Translations under genes and position numbers: made by a program
From: CAVVYJ01 sp963752495
Lineage (GTDB): Bacteria > Pseudomonadota > Gammaproteobacteria > Burkholderiales > Methylophilaceae
Direction of reading: 5' to 3'
Length of the DNA stretch: 64,000 nucleotides
NCBI GenBank assembly: GCA_963752495.1
Contig: CAVVYJ010000004.1
Location: forward strand, 1 to 64,000
Shown here: piece by piece, positions 46,786 through 57,454 of the stretch
Position numbering within the stretch: the stretch's first letter is position 1
Layout of the letters: the number at the start of each line of letters is the position of its first letter
Notes under the pieces: model-generated
Database searches by the model: none
Seen by the model: the letters and a program-made list of their open reading frames with translations, nothing else
Told to the model about the DNA's origin: nothing

Positions 46786-47678
46786 TTTAGAACCTCGTGC
46801 AACTTAAAGAGGTGTGGCCCTAATTTTCCTCCATAATTACCTGCCGAAATTCGTTTGATACCACCTTTAGCGCCCAGTTTACAAGCGGCTTTAATGCCAA
46901 CTTTCATGGCTTTGCTGATATCCTCGAAGGTCATGCCATCAATCACAATTTCCATGACGCTTTCAATGTCATCGCTGAGTTCAGTTTTTACGAGACCTTT
47001 GAGGGTGGGGCAGAAAGCGTCGTTGCTTGATGCAAACATTTTGGGATACTTGCTGCCCACTTTTGAGCCACTTCGCACCACGCCGCCGGGGAAAGGCATA
47101 ATCACATTCGGTACTTTTTTCATCGCCTCAATCGCGGCTTCGCATGCCGCTAAAGCTTGCGGCTGAGAAGTCGCTAAGACTAAAAAGTTACCGCCACCAA
47201 TCGCGCGCACCATGCCTGTGGTTTCTTCCGTGAGAAATTCACCATCCATCACCGGGATACGCCAGTAGCGCTTGCCGCCTATTAGTTTAGAGGTCTGGTA
47301 GCCATCGCCAAAATAGCGCAGGTGTTTGCCTAGGCTAATCATCTCTTCTGAATCGATACCGCTAAAGGCCGCTGCGGTAGGGCAGGTGAGGATACATTGC
47401 CCCATGCGGGTTTCAAGCTGCTGCATGAGTACTTTGCTGCCCATCGCAAACATCAAAATGCTCACGCCAGGACGATTATCCGGTGTTTCTTTCGCGGTTA
47501 ATTCTCTTTCGATACCAGCTTCCACGCCACAACCGATTACGCTGGTGGCGAATCCTGTCATGGCGTTGGCCGCATGGTAAGCCCATTTGAGGTTCTGCGC
47601 GGTAATAATGACGCGAGTGCCACGCATATTAAATGCTTCAGCAAAAGTATCGTCGATTTGTACGCCGTTAATTTGCAC
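46782..47678 (-). CDS. fhcD: Formylmethanofuran:tetrahydromethanopterin formyltransferase (Ftr/FhcD)
   Basis: Transfers the formyl group between H4MPT and methanofuran. 298 residues, frame intact. INGVQIDDTFAEAFNMRGTR, MTGFATSVIGCGVEAGIE, RPGVSILMFAMGSK and ISAGNYGGKLGPHLFKLHE are characteristic. A GTG at 47678, six bases after AAAGGGA, gives the usual MQINGV start; the longer frame from a TTG at 47699 would only extend into fhcA. The start overlaps the fhcA end by about 11 bases. Confidence 0.95.
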   Translation of the reverse strand: MQINGVQIDDTFAEAFNMRGTRVIITAQNLKWAYHAANAMTGFATSVIGCGVEAGIERELTAKETPDNRPGVSILMFAMGSKVLMQQLETRMGQCILTCPTAAAFSGIDSEEMISLGKHLRYFGDGYQTSKLIGGKRYWRIPVMDGEFLTEETTGMVRAIGGGNFLVLATSQPQALAACEAAIEAMKKVPNVIMPFPGGVVRSGSKVGSKYPKMFASSNDAFCPTLKGLVKTELSDDIESVMEIVIDGMTFEDISKAMKVGIKAACKLGAKGGIKRISAGNYGGKLGPHLFKLHEVLK

Positions 47679-49337
47679 GTTTTTTCCCTTTATGTGCAAT
47701 CACTTGCCCACGTCCGTCTTGTGCGATTTCTTGATCGCTGATTTTAAAGTTATCTAGCTGAATCGTATGGTATTTTTCAAAATAATCTTTTAGGCCTTTT
47801 TCTACGCCAATATCAAAGCTGGGTTTTGCCGTATGGGTCTTGCCCCATACCACCTTAATGACTTTACCTTCTTTAACCACTAATTCGCCATCTTTGAACA
47901 CATAATTAGGCTTGCTGAACATCACTTCTTTATCGGCATTCTCGGTATATACGGTGATATCAGCCGCAGCACCAACACCCAAATGACCGCGGTCTTTCAG
48001 GCCAATCAGCTTGGCGGCGCCAGCACGTGTCATTGTGGCAATTTCATACAAGCTATATTCACGATTAATAGACGGTTAAATTACTCATTGCCTGGGCATC
48101 TAAATTGAGTTTAGCAAAAGTTTCATTTCTAAACGTTTTGTCCATTAGCAGGCGGATGAGATGCGGGTAACAGGTAAAAGGCGCGCCGTTTGGATGGTCC
48201 GTAGTGAGGAAGATGCGCCAAGGATCTTCAACGGAAAGGAAGATTTCCAGACCAATCGCCCATTGCAAGGCATTGACATAATTTTGGTCACGATACTTAA
48301 ATGGTACTACACCACAGCCTGCGTCACATTCGATATCCATAATCACCGATTTTTTCGGGTTCGCATGCTTGGCGTTTAAGTGCTGCATCATGTTGTCGCC
48401 TGATGCTGTGACAGTTTGCCCGAACAAAACCTGGCCGACATCCGCGGTGATATGTTTGTTTTTATTGAGCGCTTCGGCGATTTGTGCTGCCGCGGAGGAG
48501 AATTTTTTATCGCCTTCCGTACCGTAACTGTGAAACTGAATATGCGTGAGGTGCATGGGCATGCCCTCACTTGCGCCCATTGTGTTGAGCGTTGTTTCAA
48601 AGTTACCGGCAACGCCAAGGTTGTTGCTATGCACGTGCAATGGTTTTGCAATGCCAAGCTCATTTACGGCGCGGCTTAAGCTTTTTAAGATTTCACGCGG
48701 CGTAACTTGATAATGCACATTGTTTTCATCTAAATCGAGCTTGCGCTGATTAAACTTGAATGCAGAAATTCCGCCCGGATTCACCACTTTAATGCCAATC
48801 GCTTGCGTGGCGTGGAGCACCCAAGCCACATAGTCATTAATCGCCTTTTGGTCTTTTTTAGCGGTAAGCATACGCAAAAAGTAATCATCGTTACCCAGCA
48901 TCGCGTAGCCACCCTTGTCAATCATAGGGGTATCGCCCATTTCCAGATGCGTTTGGCGCGCGTTTATCGGCATCATTGCCGGCTCAAAAGCTGCGGTATA
49001 CCCCATCTCGATATATTTAAAGCCGGTTTCAGTCGTCGTTGGGCGTGGCAAAGTGGCTGCAATGCGGCGTACAAATATGCGCTTCTGGTTCGGTATATTG
49101 TCTAAATTCCGGCAACATCATCCGTGCAATATTCACTTTGCCGCCGCCAATGTGACTGTGCATGTCAATCGCACCAGCCATCACAACTTTTCCTTTTAAA
49201 TCATAAGATTGTGTGATTTTTTCAGTGGCGCTCGGTTTGACAATAATGTATCCATCGCGGATGTAAATATCTTCCATCACACCGTTTTTATTGTGTGCGG
49301 GGTCGATGATTTTGCAATTTTTAAGATGCGTAATCAT
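47668..49337 (-). CDS. fhcA: Formyltransferase/hydrolase complex subunit A (two frameshifts)
   Basis: Amidohydrolase-like subunit that hydrolyses formyl-methanofuran to formate; FwdA homologue of about 556 residues. Start ATG at 49337 (MITHLKNCKIIDPAHNKN). Metal-binding segments are GAIDMHSHIGGGKVN, LHVHSNNLGV, LTHIQFHSYG and TTDHPNGAPFTCYP. The frame breaks near 49045 (before TTTETGFKYIEMGYTAAFE) and 48062 (before NREYSLYEIATMTRAG). Joined, it is full length and ends at 47668. It is one of the surest markers of the H4MPT C1 route in this genome. Confidence 0.95.
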
Positions 49338-50541
49338 TTGAGCAGCAGCCTCAATCTGGCGAATGACTTCAGGCAAAGTTGGCAGATCAGACTCGCGAAT
49401 CTTTTTAAGCGGCAAAGTCACCGAGCCATCCACGCGAAATAACGTGCCGCTGCAATCCAAACCAGGCGTGGCAATGGGGATAAAGACATCAGGCGTTTGT
49501 TTAAATTGGCTATTTGCGTTGCCTAAAACAATCAGCGGTACATTGTTTTTTTGTGGGCTTTTTTGTGGTAATTTTTCTGCATTAAAACTGTTAACCCAAA
49601 CAACTGCGTCCGGTGATGTTTCTTCTGTCTTGAGTATCTGGCCGTTTAGCCAAACGTTTGTGTAATTGGTGCTGGTGTCGCCATCCGAGCCACCAAGCGG
49701 TAAGCCGGCTGCACGTGTCGTTTGGTTGAGTGTTGCGACAATCTGCGTGATTTGCCTAATTGCAAGTTCTGCATTTGGGAAATCCAAATCTTTTGCTACC
49801 CAAGCTAACACCGCGTATTTACTGGCTTGCAGCTTAGTTGCAAGTGCTTGTAAATCTGCAACTGCAATGCCAGCAACTTTGCGTGCTTTAAGCGATTTAC
49901 CAAGTAATATGGCATGCAAAGCAGCTAAAACCTCGGGCAAATTTGCTGGCCTTGCAAGGCAATACCGATGCGGGTTTTAGGGCAGATAAATCGCCATGGC
50001 TGGTATCTAAATCTTTTCCGCCCAAATACACGATTTCGCGCATCTTGGGCTTAATAAACATCGCATTCTTAGTCCAGACAAAGCGCTCAAAAAACCGCGG
50101 GTTATGCGAGACGATATCAGTACCAATACACAGAATAATATCAGCGCGATTTTTTACCTCTGTCAGCGTAGTGGTTTGCCAGCCTGTCGCTTGCAGTACG
50201 GCCATGTTGCGCCCAGTACTGGCGTGGTTTATGTGCTCAAGCGTGGCATTGGTTTTTTGCGATAACTGGTCAAGCGCCCTAAACCCTTCAACATCCGTAC
50301 TCAAGCCTGCAAAGAGTGGTTGTTTGGAACACTTTAAAATGTTGGCTGCTGCTGCGATTGCGTCTGCCAAACTTGACGTTTTTACCTTTGATTTTCGCTT
50401 GCGCGTTGCCAATGGCTTGCAAAAAAAACACTTTGCCTTTGCTGCATTGGATTTTTTTTGGCACAACATCATCGCACAGCAAGCCCGCAGGCGGGGCAGG
50501 TTGCCGGTTGTTGTAGCTGCTGAGTTTGGTGGTTGTTTCAT
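49334..50541 (-). CDS. fhcB: Formyltransferase/hydrolase complex subunit B (several frameshifts)
   Basis: Homologue of the molybdopterin-binding FwdB/FmdB subunit, about 400 residues, but in bacteria lacking redox activity. The N-terminal Cys motif region can be read as CPAC, then GLLCDDVV, only by changing frame near 50480-50490; a further shift near 50380 leads into SSLADAIAAAANILK, and another near 49930 into PEVLAALHAILLG. Other family stretches are LSTDVEGFRALDQLSQ, SHNPRFFERFVWT and LPTLPEVIRQIEAAAQ. As given, the last frame runs without stop into fhcA; a TGA overlapping the fhcA ATG (49334-49336) is the expected end. First gene of the operon, divergent from ndk. Confidence 0.88.
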
Positions 50542-50711
50542 ATAATTTAGATTCTGCCACAGTGCATTTGCAAATGCGAACCCAATTAAAGGGCATTTAG
50601 TAGCGCAATTTTGTAGTTTACGCTAATTTCTAGTTTATAAAACGCCCTAAAAATGTTAATATGCCGCGTTATCTAAGTCGTTAATTTTTTTATTATTTAT
50701 TGGAGTTTCAC

Positions 50712-51116
50712 ATGGCAGTAGAACGTACCCTTTCCATTATCAAACCAGATGCAGTAGCAAAAAACGTCATTGGTAAAATTTATACGCGTTTTGAAAACGC
50801 TGGCTTAAAAATTGTTGCCGCAAAAATGGCGCACCTAACTCAAGCAGAAGCAGAAGGCTTTTACGCGGTGCATAAAGAGCGTCCTTTCTTTAAAGCATTG
50901 GTAGATTTTATGATTTCTGGGCCAGTAATGATTCAAGCGCTGGAAGGCGAAAATGCAGTATTAAAGAACCGTGAGCTGATGGGCGCAACTAACCCGAAAG
51001 AAGCGGCGGCCGGCACAATCCGTGCAGATTTTGCTGAGAGCATCGATGCAAATGCCGTGCATGGTAGCGATTCTGCAGAGAATGCTGCGATTGAAATTAA
51101 ATATTTCTTCGGTTAA
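50712..51116 (+). CDS. ndk: Nucleoside diphosphate kinase
   Basis: Balances NTP and dNTP pools. About 134 residues from ATG 50712, which follows GGAG by about five bases; the frame is open from 50700. ERTLSIIKPDAVAKNVIG and the active-site His in NAVHGSDSAENA are present. It opens the conserved ndk-rlmN-pilF-rodZ-ispG-hisS-yfgM-bamB-der run. A weak promoter-like GTTAATAT lies near 50660. Confidence 0.97.
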   Translation: MAVERTLSIIKPDAVAKNVIGKIYTRFENAGLKIVAAKMAHLTQAEAEGFYAVHKERPFFKALVDFMISGPVMIQALEGENAVLKNRELMGATNPKEAAAGTIRADFAESIDANAVHGSDSAENAAIEIKYFFG

Positions 51117-52243
51117 TTGATTAACTTACTCGACTTTAATCAGAAACAACTCGCCGATTACTTTGCCAGTATCGGCGAGAAGCCTTTTCGTGCCAAGCAG
51201 ATGATGCGCTGGATGCATCACTTTGGCGAAACCGACATCAATAATATGACGGATATCGCCAAGACTTTGCGCGAAAAGCTGCTTACCGAAACCGAAATGA
51301 AACTACCCGATGTGCAATTGGAGCAAGTCTCTGATGACGGCACACGCAAATGGCTAATGAGTGTGAATGATAAAAGCGGCACGGATACGGCCAATAGTAT
51401 CGAAACTGTTTTTATCCCCGAAGATGATCGTGGCACCTTGTGTGTTTCCAGCCAAGTGGGTTGCGCGCTGGAGTGCACGTTTTGCAGTACTGGCCGTCAA
51501 GGGTTTAACCGCAATTTAAGTGTCTCTGAAATTATTGGTCAGCTTTGGATTGCGAATAAATCGTCTACGCCAGGCCGATGGTTACGATATGTTGCCGGCC
51601 AAGTGAGCGTATTATCTCAAATGTCGTCATGATGGGTATGGGTGAGCCGCTCGCCAATTATGATAACGTGGTGACTGCTATGCAGATTATGCTCGACGAC
51701 AGCGCTTATGGATTGAGTCGCCGTCGCGTGACGCTCTCTACGAGCGGGCTTGTGAATGCGATGGATAAGCTTAAGGAAGATTGTCCGGTAGCGCTGGCAG
51801 TTTCTCTACATGCGCCTAACGACGCGCTACGTGACGTGTTGGTGCCGATTAATAAAAAATATCCAATTAAAGAACTGATGGCGGCTTGCGAGCGCTATTT
51901 GGTAAAGGCGCCGCGCGATTTTGTGACGTTTGAATATGTGATGTTAGATGGTGTCAATGATACGGTTGAACATGCGCACCAATTGCTGGAAGTGGTAAAA
52001 AACGTACCATGTAAGTTTAACTTGATTCCCTTCAACCCATTTCCTAATAGTGGTTATGAGACTTCAAAGCAATCGCATATTAGAGTGTTTCGTGATATTT
52101 TAATGCAGGCAGGCTATGTGGTGACTGTACGTAAAACCAGAGGCGATGATATTGACGCCGCATGCGGTCAATTGGCTGGTAAAGTGTTAGATAAAACTAA
52201 ACGTAGTTTAAAAAAGCAAATTCATATAGAGGCGGTTGCATGA
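51117..52243 (+). CDS. rlmN: 23S rRNA/tRNA adenine C2-methyltransferase RlmN (two frameshifts)
   Basis: Radical-SAM enzyme that methylates A2503 of 23S rRNA and A37 of some tRNAs. About 375 residues. The N-terminal region INLLDFNQKQLADYF and KPFRAKQMMRWMHH is typical. The radical-SAM CxxxCxxC motif is in GCALECTFCSTGRQGF. Frames change near 51560 (RLRQADGYDMLPAK) and 51600 (ERIISNVVMMGMGEP). The start is a TTG directly at the ndk stop; no ATG fits. The stop overlaps the pilF ATG. Confidence 0.94.
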
Positions 52244-53004
52244 TTTCAAAGTTTAAATTTTTGTGCGTAGTTGTGTTTGTGGGTTTGCTGGTTGCATGTG
52301 CAACCGAGAAACCAGTCGGCACAGGCTCCAATGCGAATGATCCAGTGATTTCGAGCGCGCCCGTGCGCATACCAGTTGGGCTCGGCTTATTTTCAGCAAA
52401 ATAAATTAGAAATTGCTCTAGATGAGTTTAATCAGGCTATTGTTATTGCGCCAAATTATGCGCTAGCTTATAACGGATTGGGTCTTGTGCAATCAGCACT
52501 GGGCCAAGATGTAGAGGCGGAGGCAAACTTTAAAAAATCGATTGAATTGCAACCTAACAGCTCGGAATCACACAATAATTACGGTAGTTTTTTGTGTACA
52601 CGCAAACGCTATGATGAGTCAATTACTCATTTTCTGGCTGCTGTAAAAAATCCACTTTATGCAACGCCTAATCTTGCTTATGCTAACGCTGGTATTTGCG
52701 CAGACCGCAAGGGAGATACAAAAAGTGCAGAGACTTATTTGAACAAAGCGTTACAGCTTGAGCCGCTAACGCATTCTGCGGCATATCAGTTGGCAGATAT
52801 TCAATTTAAACGTGGCGATGTAAAAACTGCAAAGATGACTTTGCAAAACGCTTTGGTGGCGTCGCCCAGTGCAGAAACCTCTGGCTCGGTGTTAGAATAG
52901 AGCGTATTCTTGGCGACAAAGACAACGAGGCAAGTTATGCATTGCAATTGCGTAGACAATACCCAAATTCTGAACAAACTCGCTTGTTATTAAGTGGCAA
53001 ATAA
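52240..53004 (+). CDS. pilF: Type IV pilus biogenesis lipoprotein PilF/PilW (frameshifts)
   Basis: TPR lipoprotein that helps PilQ secretin assembly. About 254 residues. The lipobox LLVACATEK is at about 18-26. The frame shifts near 52375, then TPR repeats follow: GSAYFQQNKLEIALDEFNQA, YNGLGLVQSALGQDVEAE, NNYGSFLCTRKRYDESI and AAYQLADIQFKRGDVKTA. Near 52880 another shift restores LWLGVRIERILGDKDN and the end EQTRLLLSGK with the stop at 53002-53004. Confidence 0.92.
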
Positions 53005-53024
53005 TATCAATTCAAGGTGCTGAA

Positions 53025-54111
53025 ATGGCGCGTAAACCTAAGCAAACACAAACAGCAACACTGAAAATGCGGAGATAAAAAACACGCTGCAGCCGCATCG
53101 GCTGAGGATTCCGTCGGAAGCTGACGCGGAGCTAGGCAATTATGCCGCAGAATATCGCTCACGTTGCGGCGGTGCGCTGCGGGCTAGTCGTGAAAAGCTT
53201 GGTTTAACAACACAGGAAATTGCAAGCCGCTTACGGCTGAGTAATAAACAAATCGAAGCGTTGGAGGCGGATAATTTTTCGGCACTTCCAGAGGCCACGA
53301 TCGTAAAGGGGTTTATTCGTAATTACGCCAAGATACTCAAAACTCCGGCAGAGCCTTTGCTGGATGCTTATAACGTGATTGTGCCAGACAAGACTCCGCA
53401 GTCTTTTACTTTGCAGCCGAGCGTAAATATGAAAGTCTACCGAATATGAAAAACCCAATGCAATGCGTTATGTGTTGCTGGGCTTGGCTTTGGTGTTAGG
53501 TGCTGGGGCATGGTTTTTTTATCAAAACTATGTACAAAAGCCCAGTCCAGTATTGCCTACGGCGGATTTGGTGACAAAAGCTGATGAGCCATTGCCGGAA
53601 GTTGCTTTACCTGCAGCGGAACGGCATAACTGATGCAGCGTTACGCAATTGGAGTTACCTGAGCAGAGGTGGAGAAGTTCAGGCACCAGAAGTTGCGACT
53701 GTGGAAGTTGTTGCGTCAACACCTCAGGTAACAAGAAGCTGTCAACTCGCCGATTGCTCCACAACCTCCGGTAACAAATGAAGTAACACCTAGCGGAGCC
53801 GTCGGCAAGTCAAGCGGTACCAATTGAAAGAGCATTAAGTGATGCAGCGGTCAGCCAGGCAGTCAGCAATGGTAAATCAAAGTTAGAGTTTAATGCTACG
53901 CAGGAAACTTGGATTAGCGTCGTGGATGCAACGGGCAAGGAGATCTATAGCAGAATTCTTTTTGCTGGTAATCGCGAAATTATTGAGGCTAAGCCGCCAT
54001 TAAATATCACGATGGGTAATGCGCTTGGTACAACGCTTAGATGTCAATGGCCGTGCAGTAGAGTTGGCGCCACACACACGTACCAATGTTGCCCACGTAA
54101 AAATCGATTAA
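53025..54111 (+). CDS. rodZ: Cytoskeletal protein RodZ (five or more frameshifts)
   Basis: Links MreB to the membrane for rod-shape control. About 360 residues. The N-terminal helix-turn-helix domain reads GGALRASREKLGLTTQEIA and SNKQIEALEADNFSALPEAT. One membrane helix (YVLLGLALVLGAGAWFFYQ) is followed by a Pro/Thr/Val-rich periplasmic linker and the C-terminal DUF4115 beta domain (LEFNATQETWISVVDATGKE, then LDVNGRAVELAPHTRTNVAH). Breaks occur near 53080, 53445, 53620, 53750, 53800 and 54040. As given, the last frame is read through into ispG, which is an artefact of the shift; the true stop is at 54109-54111. Confidence 0.88.
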
Positions 54112-54131
54112 TTTTAAATTTCAATAGTTCA

Positions 54132-55418
54132 ATGCGCAGATCTTCGCGACAAGTCATGATAGGCCAAGTGCCAGTAGGTGGTGGCCTTTACGGGTCAACC
54201 GTTGCACCAGTTGTTGTGCAGAGCATGACCAATACGGATACCGCTGATGCGAAATCCACAATTCAGCAGGTTTTTGAGTTGTGGCAAGCAGGTTCGGAAG
54301 TCGTTCGCATTACAGTCAACTCGCCTGAAGCAGCTGCACAGGTCGCTAATATCCGCAAGGGTCTTGACGCGATGGGTTGTGATGTGCCGCTGGTTGGCGA
54401 TTTCCATTATAACGGCCACAAACTACTCGCGGCTTATCCAGATTGCGCACAAGCGCTTGCAAAATACCGCATCAATCCAGGCAATGTAGGCAAGGGCAGT
54501 AAACGCGATGAGCAATTTGCGGCGATGATTGAAACAGCGATTAAATACGAAAAATCCGTGCGTATTGGCGTTAATTGGGGGAGTTTAGACCAAGCAAAAA
54601 TGGCACAAATGATGGATGACAATGCCAAGCTGGCTATACCGCTGTCGTCGGATGCGTTGATGCGGGAAGCCTTAATTCAGTCTGCGTTAGAAAGTGCGCA
54701 ACAAGCTGTGGATATTGGCTTAGATGCGAATCAAATTATCATTTCCTGCAAAGTCAGCAATGTGCAGGACTTAGTCACTGTTTATCGTGATTTAGGCGCG
54801 CGTTGTGATTATCCATTGCATTTGGGCTTAACTGAGGCGGGCATGGGGTCTAAAGGGATTGTTGCCTCTACAGCCGCGCTGGCTTTACTTCTGCAAGAAG
54901 GTATCGGCGACACGATACGCGTTTCATTAACACCTGAGCCCAATGAATCGCGCACAAAGGAAGTAGTCGTCGCGCAAGAGATTTTGCAAACAATGGGGAT
55001 TCGTTCGTTTACGCCGCTTGTGACGGCATGTCCGGGTTGTGGGCGTACGACAAGCACCTATTTTCAAGAGCTTGCCATGCAGATTCAAGGATATTTGCGT
55101 ACACAAATGCCACTTTGGCGCAGTGAGTATCCCGGAGTCGAGAATATGAGCGTGGCCGTGATGGGTTGTGTCGTGAATGGACCTGGCGAATCCAAGCTTG
55201 CCAATATTGGTATTAGTTTGCCTGGAACCGGTGAGACACCAGTTGCGCCGGTGTTTGTGGATGGCGAAAAAACCGTTACGTTAAAAGGTGACAATATCGC
55301 GCAGGAGTTTCAGGCGATAGTCGAAGATTATGTGCAGAAAAACTATGCTGAAGGCGGCAAGTTGCGCCAACGTGTTACAGCTAAAACTAAAACAATTTCA
55401 ATTCAAGCAGTCAATTAA
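54132..55418 (+). CDS. ispG: 4-hydroxy-3-methylbut-2-enyl diphosphate synthase (flavodoxin)
   Basis: Fe-S enzyme of the MEP isoprenoid pathway. About 428 residues from ATG 54132 (MRRSSRQVMIGQVPVGGG); the longer open frame to 53922 belongs to rodZ. TVAPVVVQSMTNTDTADA, FHYNGHKLLAA, NPGNVGKGSK and the 4Fe-4S cysteines in TACPGCGRTTS and VMGCVVNGPGESK are present. The frame is intact. hisS begins directly at the stop codon. Confidence 0.96.
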   Translation: MRRSSRQVMIGQVPVGGGLYGSTVAPVVVQSMTNTDTADAKSTIQQVFELWQAGSEVVRITVNSPEAAAQVANIRKGLDAMGCDVPLVGDFHYNGHKLLAAYPDCAQALAKYRINPGNVGKGSKRDEQFAAMIETAIKYEKSVRIGVNWGSLDQAKMAQMMDDNAKLAIPLSSDALMREALIQSALESAQQAVDIGLDANQIIISCKVSNVQDLVTVYRDLGARCDYPLHLGLTEAGMGSKGIVASTAALALLLQEGIGDTIRVSLTPEPNESRTKEVVVAQEILQTMGIRSFTPLVTACPGCGRTTSTYFQELAMQIQGYLRTQMPLWRSEYPGVENMSVAVMGCVVNGPGESKLANIGISLPGTGETPVAPVFVDGEKTVTLKGDNIAQEFQAIVEDYVQKNYAEGGKLRQRVTAKTKTISIQAVN

Positions 55419-56697
55419 ATGGCACAAAAGATTCCGAATAATAAAATTCAGAGCATCAAAGGTTTTTACGACATCTTGCCCGATGTTACACCGCTGTGGT
55501 TTAAACTGGAAGATGCTGCTCGAAAAGTTTTGGCACAATATGGCTATAACAATATCCGCATGCCAATAGTGGAAAACACAGATTTGTTTGTGCGTAGCGT
55601 AGGCGAGCATACGGATATCGTCGAAAAAGAGATGTATTCCTGGCGTGATGAGCTCAATGACGACAGACTCACCTTGCGTCCAGAAGGCACGGCGGGTTGT
55701 GTACGTGCGGTGGTAGAGCACAGCCTTACCTATAATGGCCCACAGCGCTTGTGGTACAACGGGGCAATGTTTCGCCATGAGAACGTGCAAAAAGGGCGTC
55801 AGCGCCAGTTTCATCAAATCGGCGCAGAAGCCTTTGGCTTCGAGTGGCCCAGACGTAGATGCAGAGCAAATTGTCATGCTGGCTCGACTTTGGCAGATTT
55901 TGGGCATTCAAGAAGTCGAGTTGCAAATCAATAGCATTGGCGATGCAGATGAGCGCGCCGAATATCGCAAAACGCTGATTGCCTATTTTGAGCTGCATGC
56001 GGACTTGCTAGACGAAGATGCCAAACGCCGCCTGCATGCAAATCCGCTACGTATTTTAGATAGCAAAAATCCGCGTATGCAAGCAATGATCGAAGCCGCA
56101 CCTAAGTTGATGGATGTGCTTGGTGATGCAACTCGTGCGCATTTCGATGGTCTGAAAAGCAAGCTGGATGCGGCCTCTGTGCCATATAAAATCAACAATC
56201 GTTTGGTGCGTGGTTTGGATTACTATAACCGCACGGTGTTTGAATGGGTGACCACCAAACTTGGCGCGCAAGGCACAATCGCTGCAGGTGGACGCTACGA
56301 TACGCTAGTCGAGCGCTTAGGTGGCGATAACACGCCTGCCTGTGGCTTTGCAATTGGTTTAGAGCGGGTATTTTTGCTTATGCAAGAATATGGCATAGTG
56401 GCTAAAAATGAGCTTGATGTGTATTTGGTAAACGTAGGCGAGCAAGCAGAAAAAGCGGCATTTGCAGCGGCTGAAGTCATGCGAAACTCTGGTTTGACGG
56501 TGGCTTTGCATGCTGGTGGCGGCAGTTTTAAATCGCAAATGAAAAAAGCCGATAGAAGCGGTGCGCGATTCGCCGCGATTTTGGGCGATGACGAGGCTGC
56601 GGCGGGTGAAATCTCACTAAAGCCCTTACTGCAAGCAGGTGAGCAGATACGATGCAAATTGAGCGAAGTGGTAACAAAAATTGGAGCGCAAAAATGA
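55419..56697 (+). CDS. hisS: Histidyl-tRNA synthetase (one frameshift)
   Basis: Charges tRNA-His; class II synthetase, essential. About 425 residues. Motif 1 region (GFYDILPDVTP), motif 2 (LTLRPEGTAGCVRA, RLWYNGAMFRHENVQKGRQRQ quoted in parts), the histidine signature LVRGLDYYNRTVFEW and motif 3 (GFAIGLERVFLL) are present. At about 55845 an extra T shifts the frame; without it AEAFGSSGPDVDAEQIVML results. The stop overlaps the next ATG. Confidence 0.95.
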
Positions 56698-57452
56698 CCG
56701 AGAATAAGAGTTTTTTAAATTCCATGACGATTTTAGGTTTGCTGCTGGCGATTGGCATGGCCAGTGCAGCTTTTATTTTGGGCGTGCAAGCTAAACGCGC
56801 AGTTTCTGGTCAGCAAAGTATTACAGTAAAAGGCCTAGCTGAGAAACCAATCAAGGCCGATAGTGCAGAATGGTCAATTAATATTGGCGTTACTGCTGAG
56901 ACGCAAGCAGCCGCACTTGAAAAGTTAGCGATTGAGCGCAAGGTGGTTGAGGCTTTTTTAGATAAGCAAAACTTAACGGCTGAAGGCCGATCTGCAGATG
57001 TTGAAACGATTAGTCCACATTATGAAGAGATTTTTATTAAGGATACGCCGCGTCAGGTGCAGCGAGGCTTTGATGCGTATCAGAACGTTCGCGTCACTTC
57101 TAAAGATTTAGCAAAAATCACCGCTGCAAATAAGGCATTTTTGCAATTGCGTGCTGACAATCACCCTGTGACTGCGCAGCCGCCGAATTATTTGGTGAGT
57201 AATTTGGAAGAGGTGAAAATGTCATTGATTGCTGATGCAACCAAAAATGCGCGCAGTCGCGCTACCGAGTTCGTGAAACAGGATGGTGTAAAGGTGGGAG
57301 TGATGAAATCGGCTTCGCAGGGTGCTTTCTATATACTGCCTGTAGGTGGCGGTAATGAGGATACTGACAACAGTTACGGCGGCGTGTACGACAAATCTAC
57401 AATTGATAAAATGGCGCGCGTCGTTGTCACCATTGTGTATAACATCGAATAA
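56694..57452 (+). CDS. SIMPL/DUF541 domain protein
   Basis: Protein of 252 residues from ATG 56694, which overlaps the hisS stop (ATGA). An N-terminal signal anchor (SMTILGLLLAIGMASAAFIL) is followed by the SIMPL domain: ITVKGLAEKPIKADSAEW, NIGVTAETQAAALEK, YQNVRVTSKDLAKI and ATEFVKQDGVKVGVMK. Envelope-located; members are often called oxidative-stress defence proteins, but function is unclear. It is not part of the usual hisS-yfgM neighbourhood. Confidence 0.9.
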   Translation: MTENKSFLNSMTILGLLLAIGMASAAFILGVQAKRAVSGQQSITVKGLAEKPIKADSAEWSINIGVTAETQAAALEKLAIERKVVEAFLDKQNLTAEGRSADVETISPHYEEIFIKDTPRQVQRGFDAYQNVRVTSKDLAKITAANKAFLQLRADNHPVTAQPPNYLVSNLEEVKMSLIADATKNARSRATEFVKQDGVKVGVMKSASQGAFYILPVGGGNEDTDNSYGGVYDKSTIDKMARVVVTIVYNIE

Positions 57453-57454
57453 TC

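Noticed and set aside
53922..54131. N-terminal extension of IspG, or a RodZ-IspG fusion
   Set aside because: The extra residues are the RodZ C-terminal domain read after a frame break. With the frame corrected, RodZ stops at 54111 and IspG starts at 54132.
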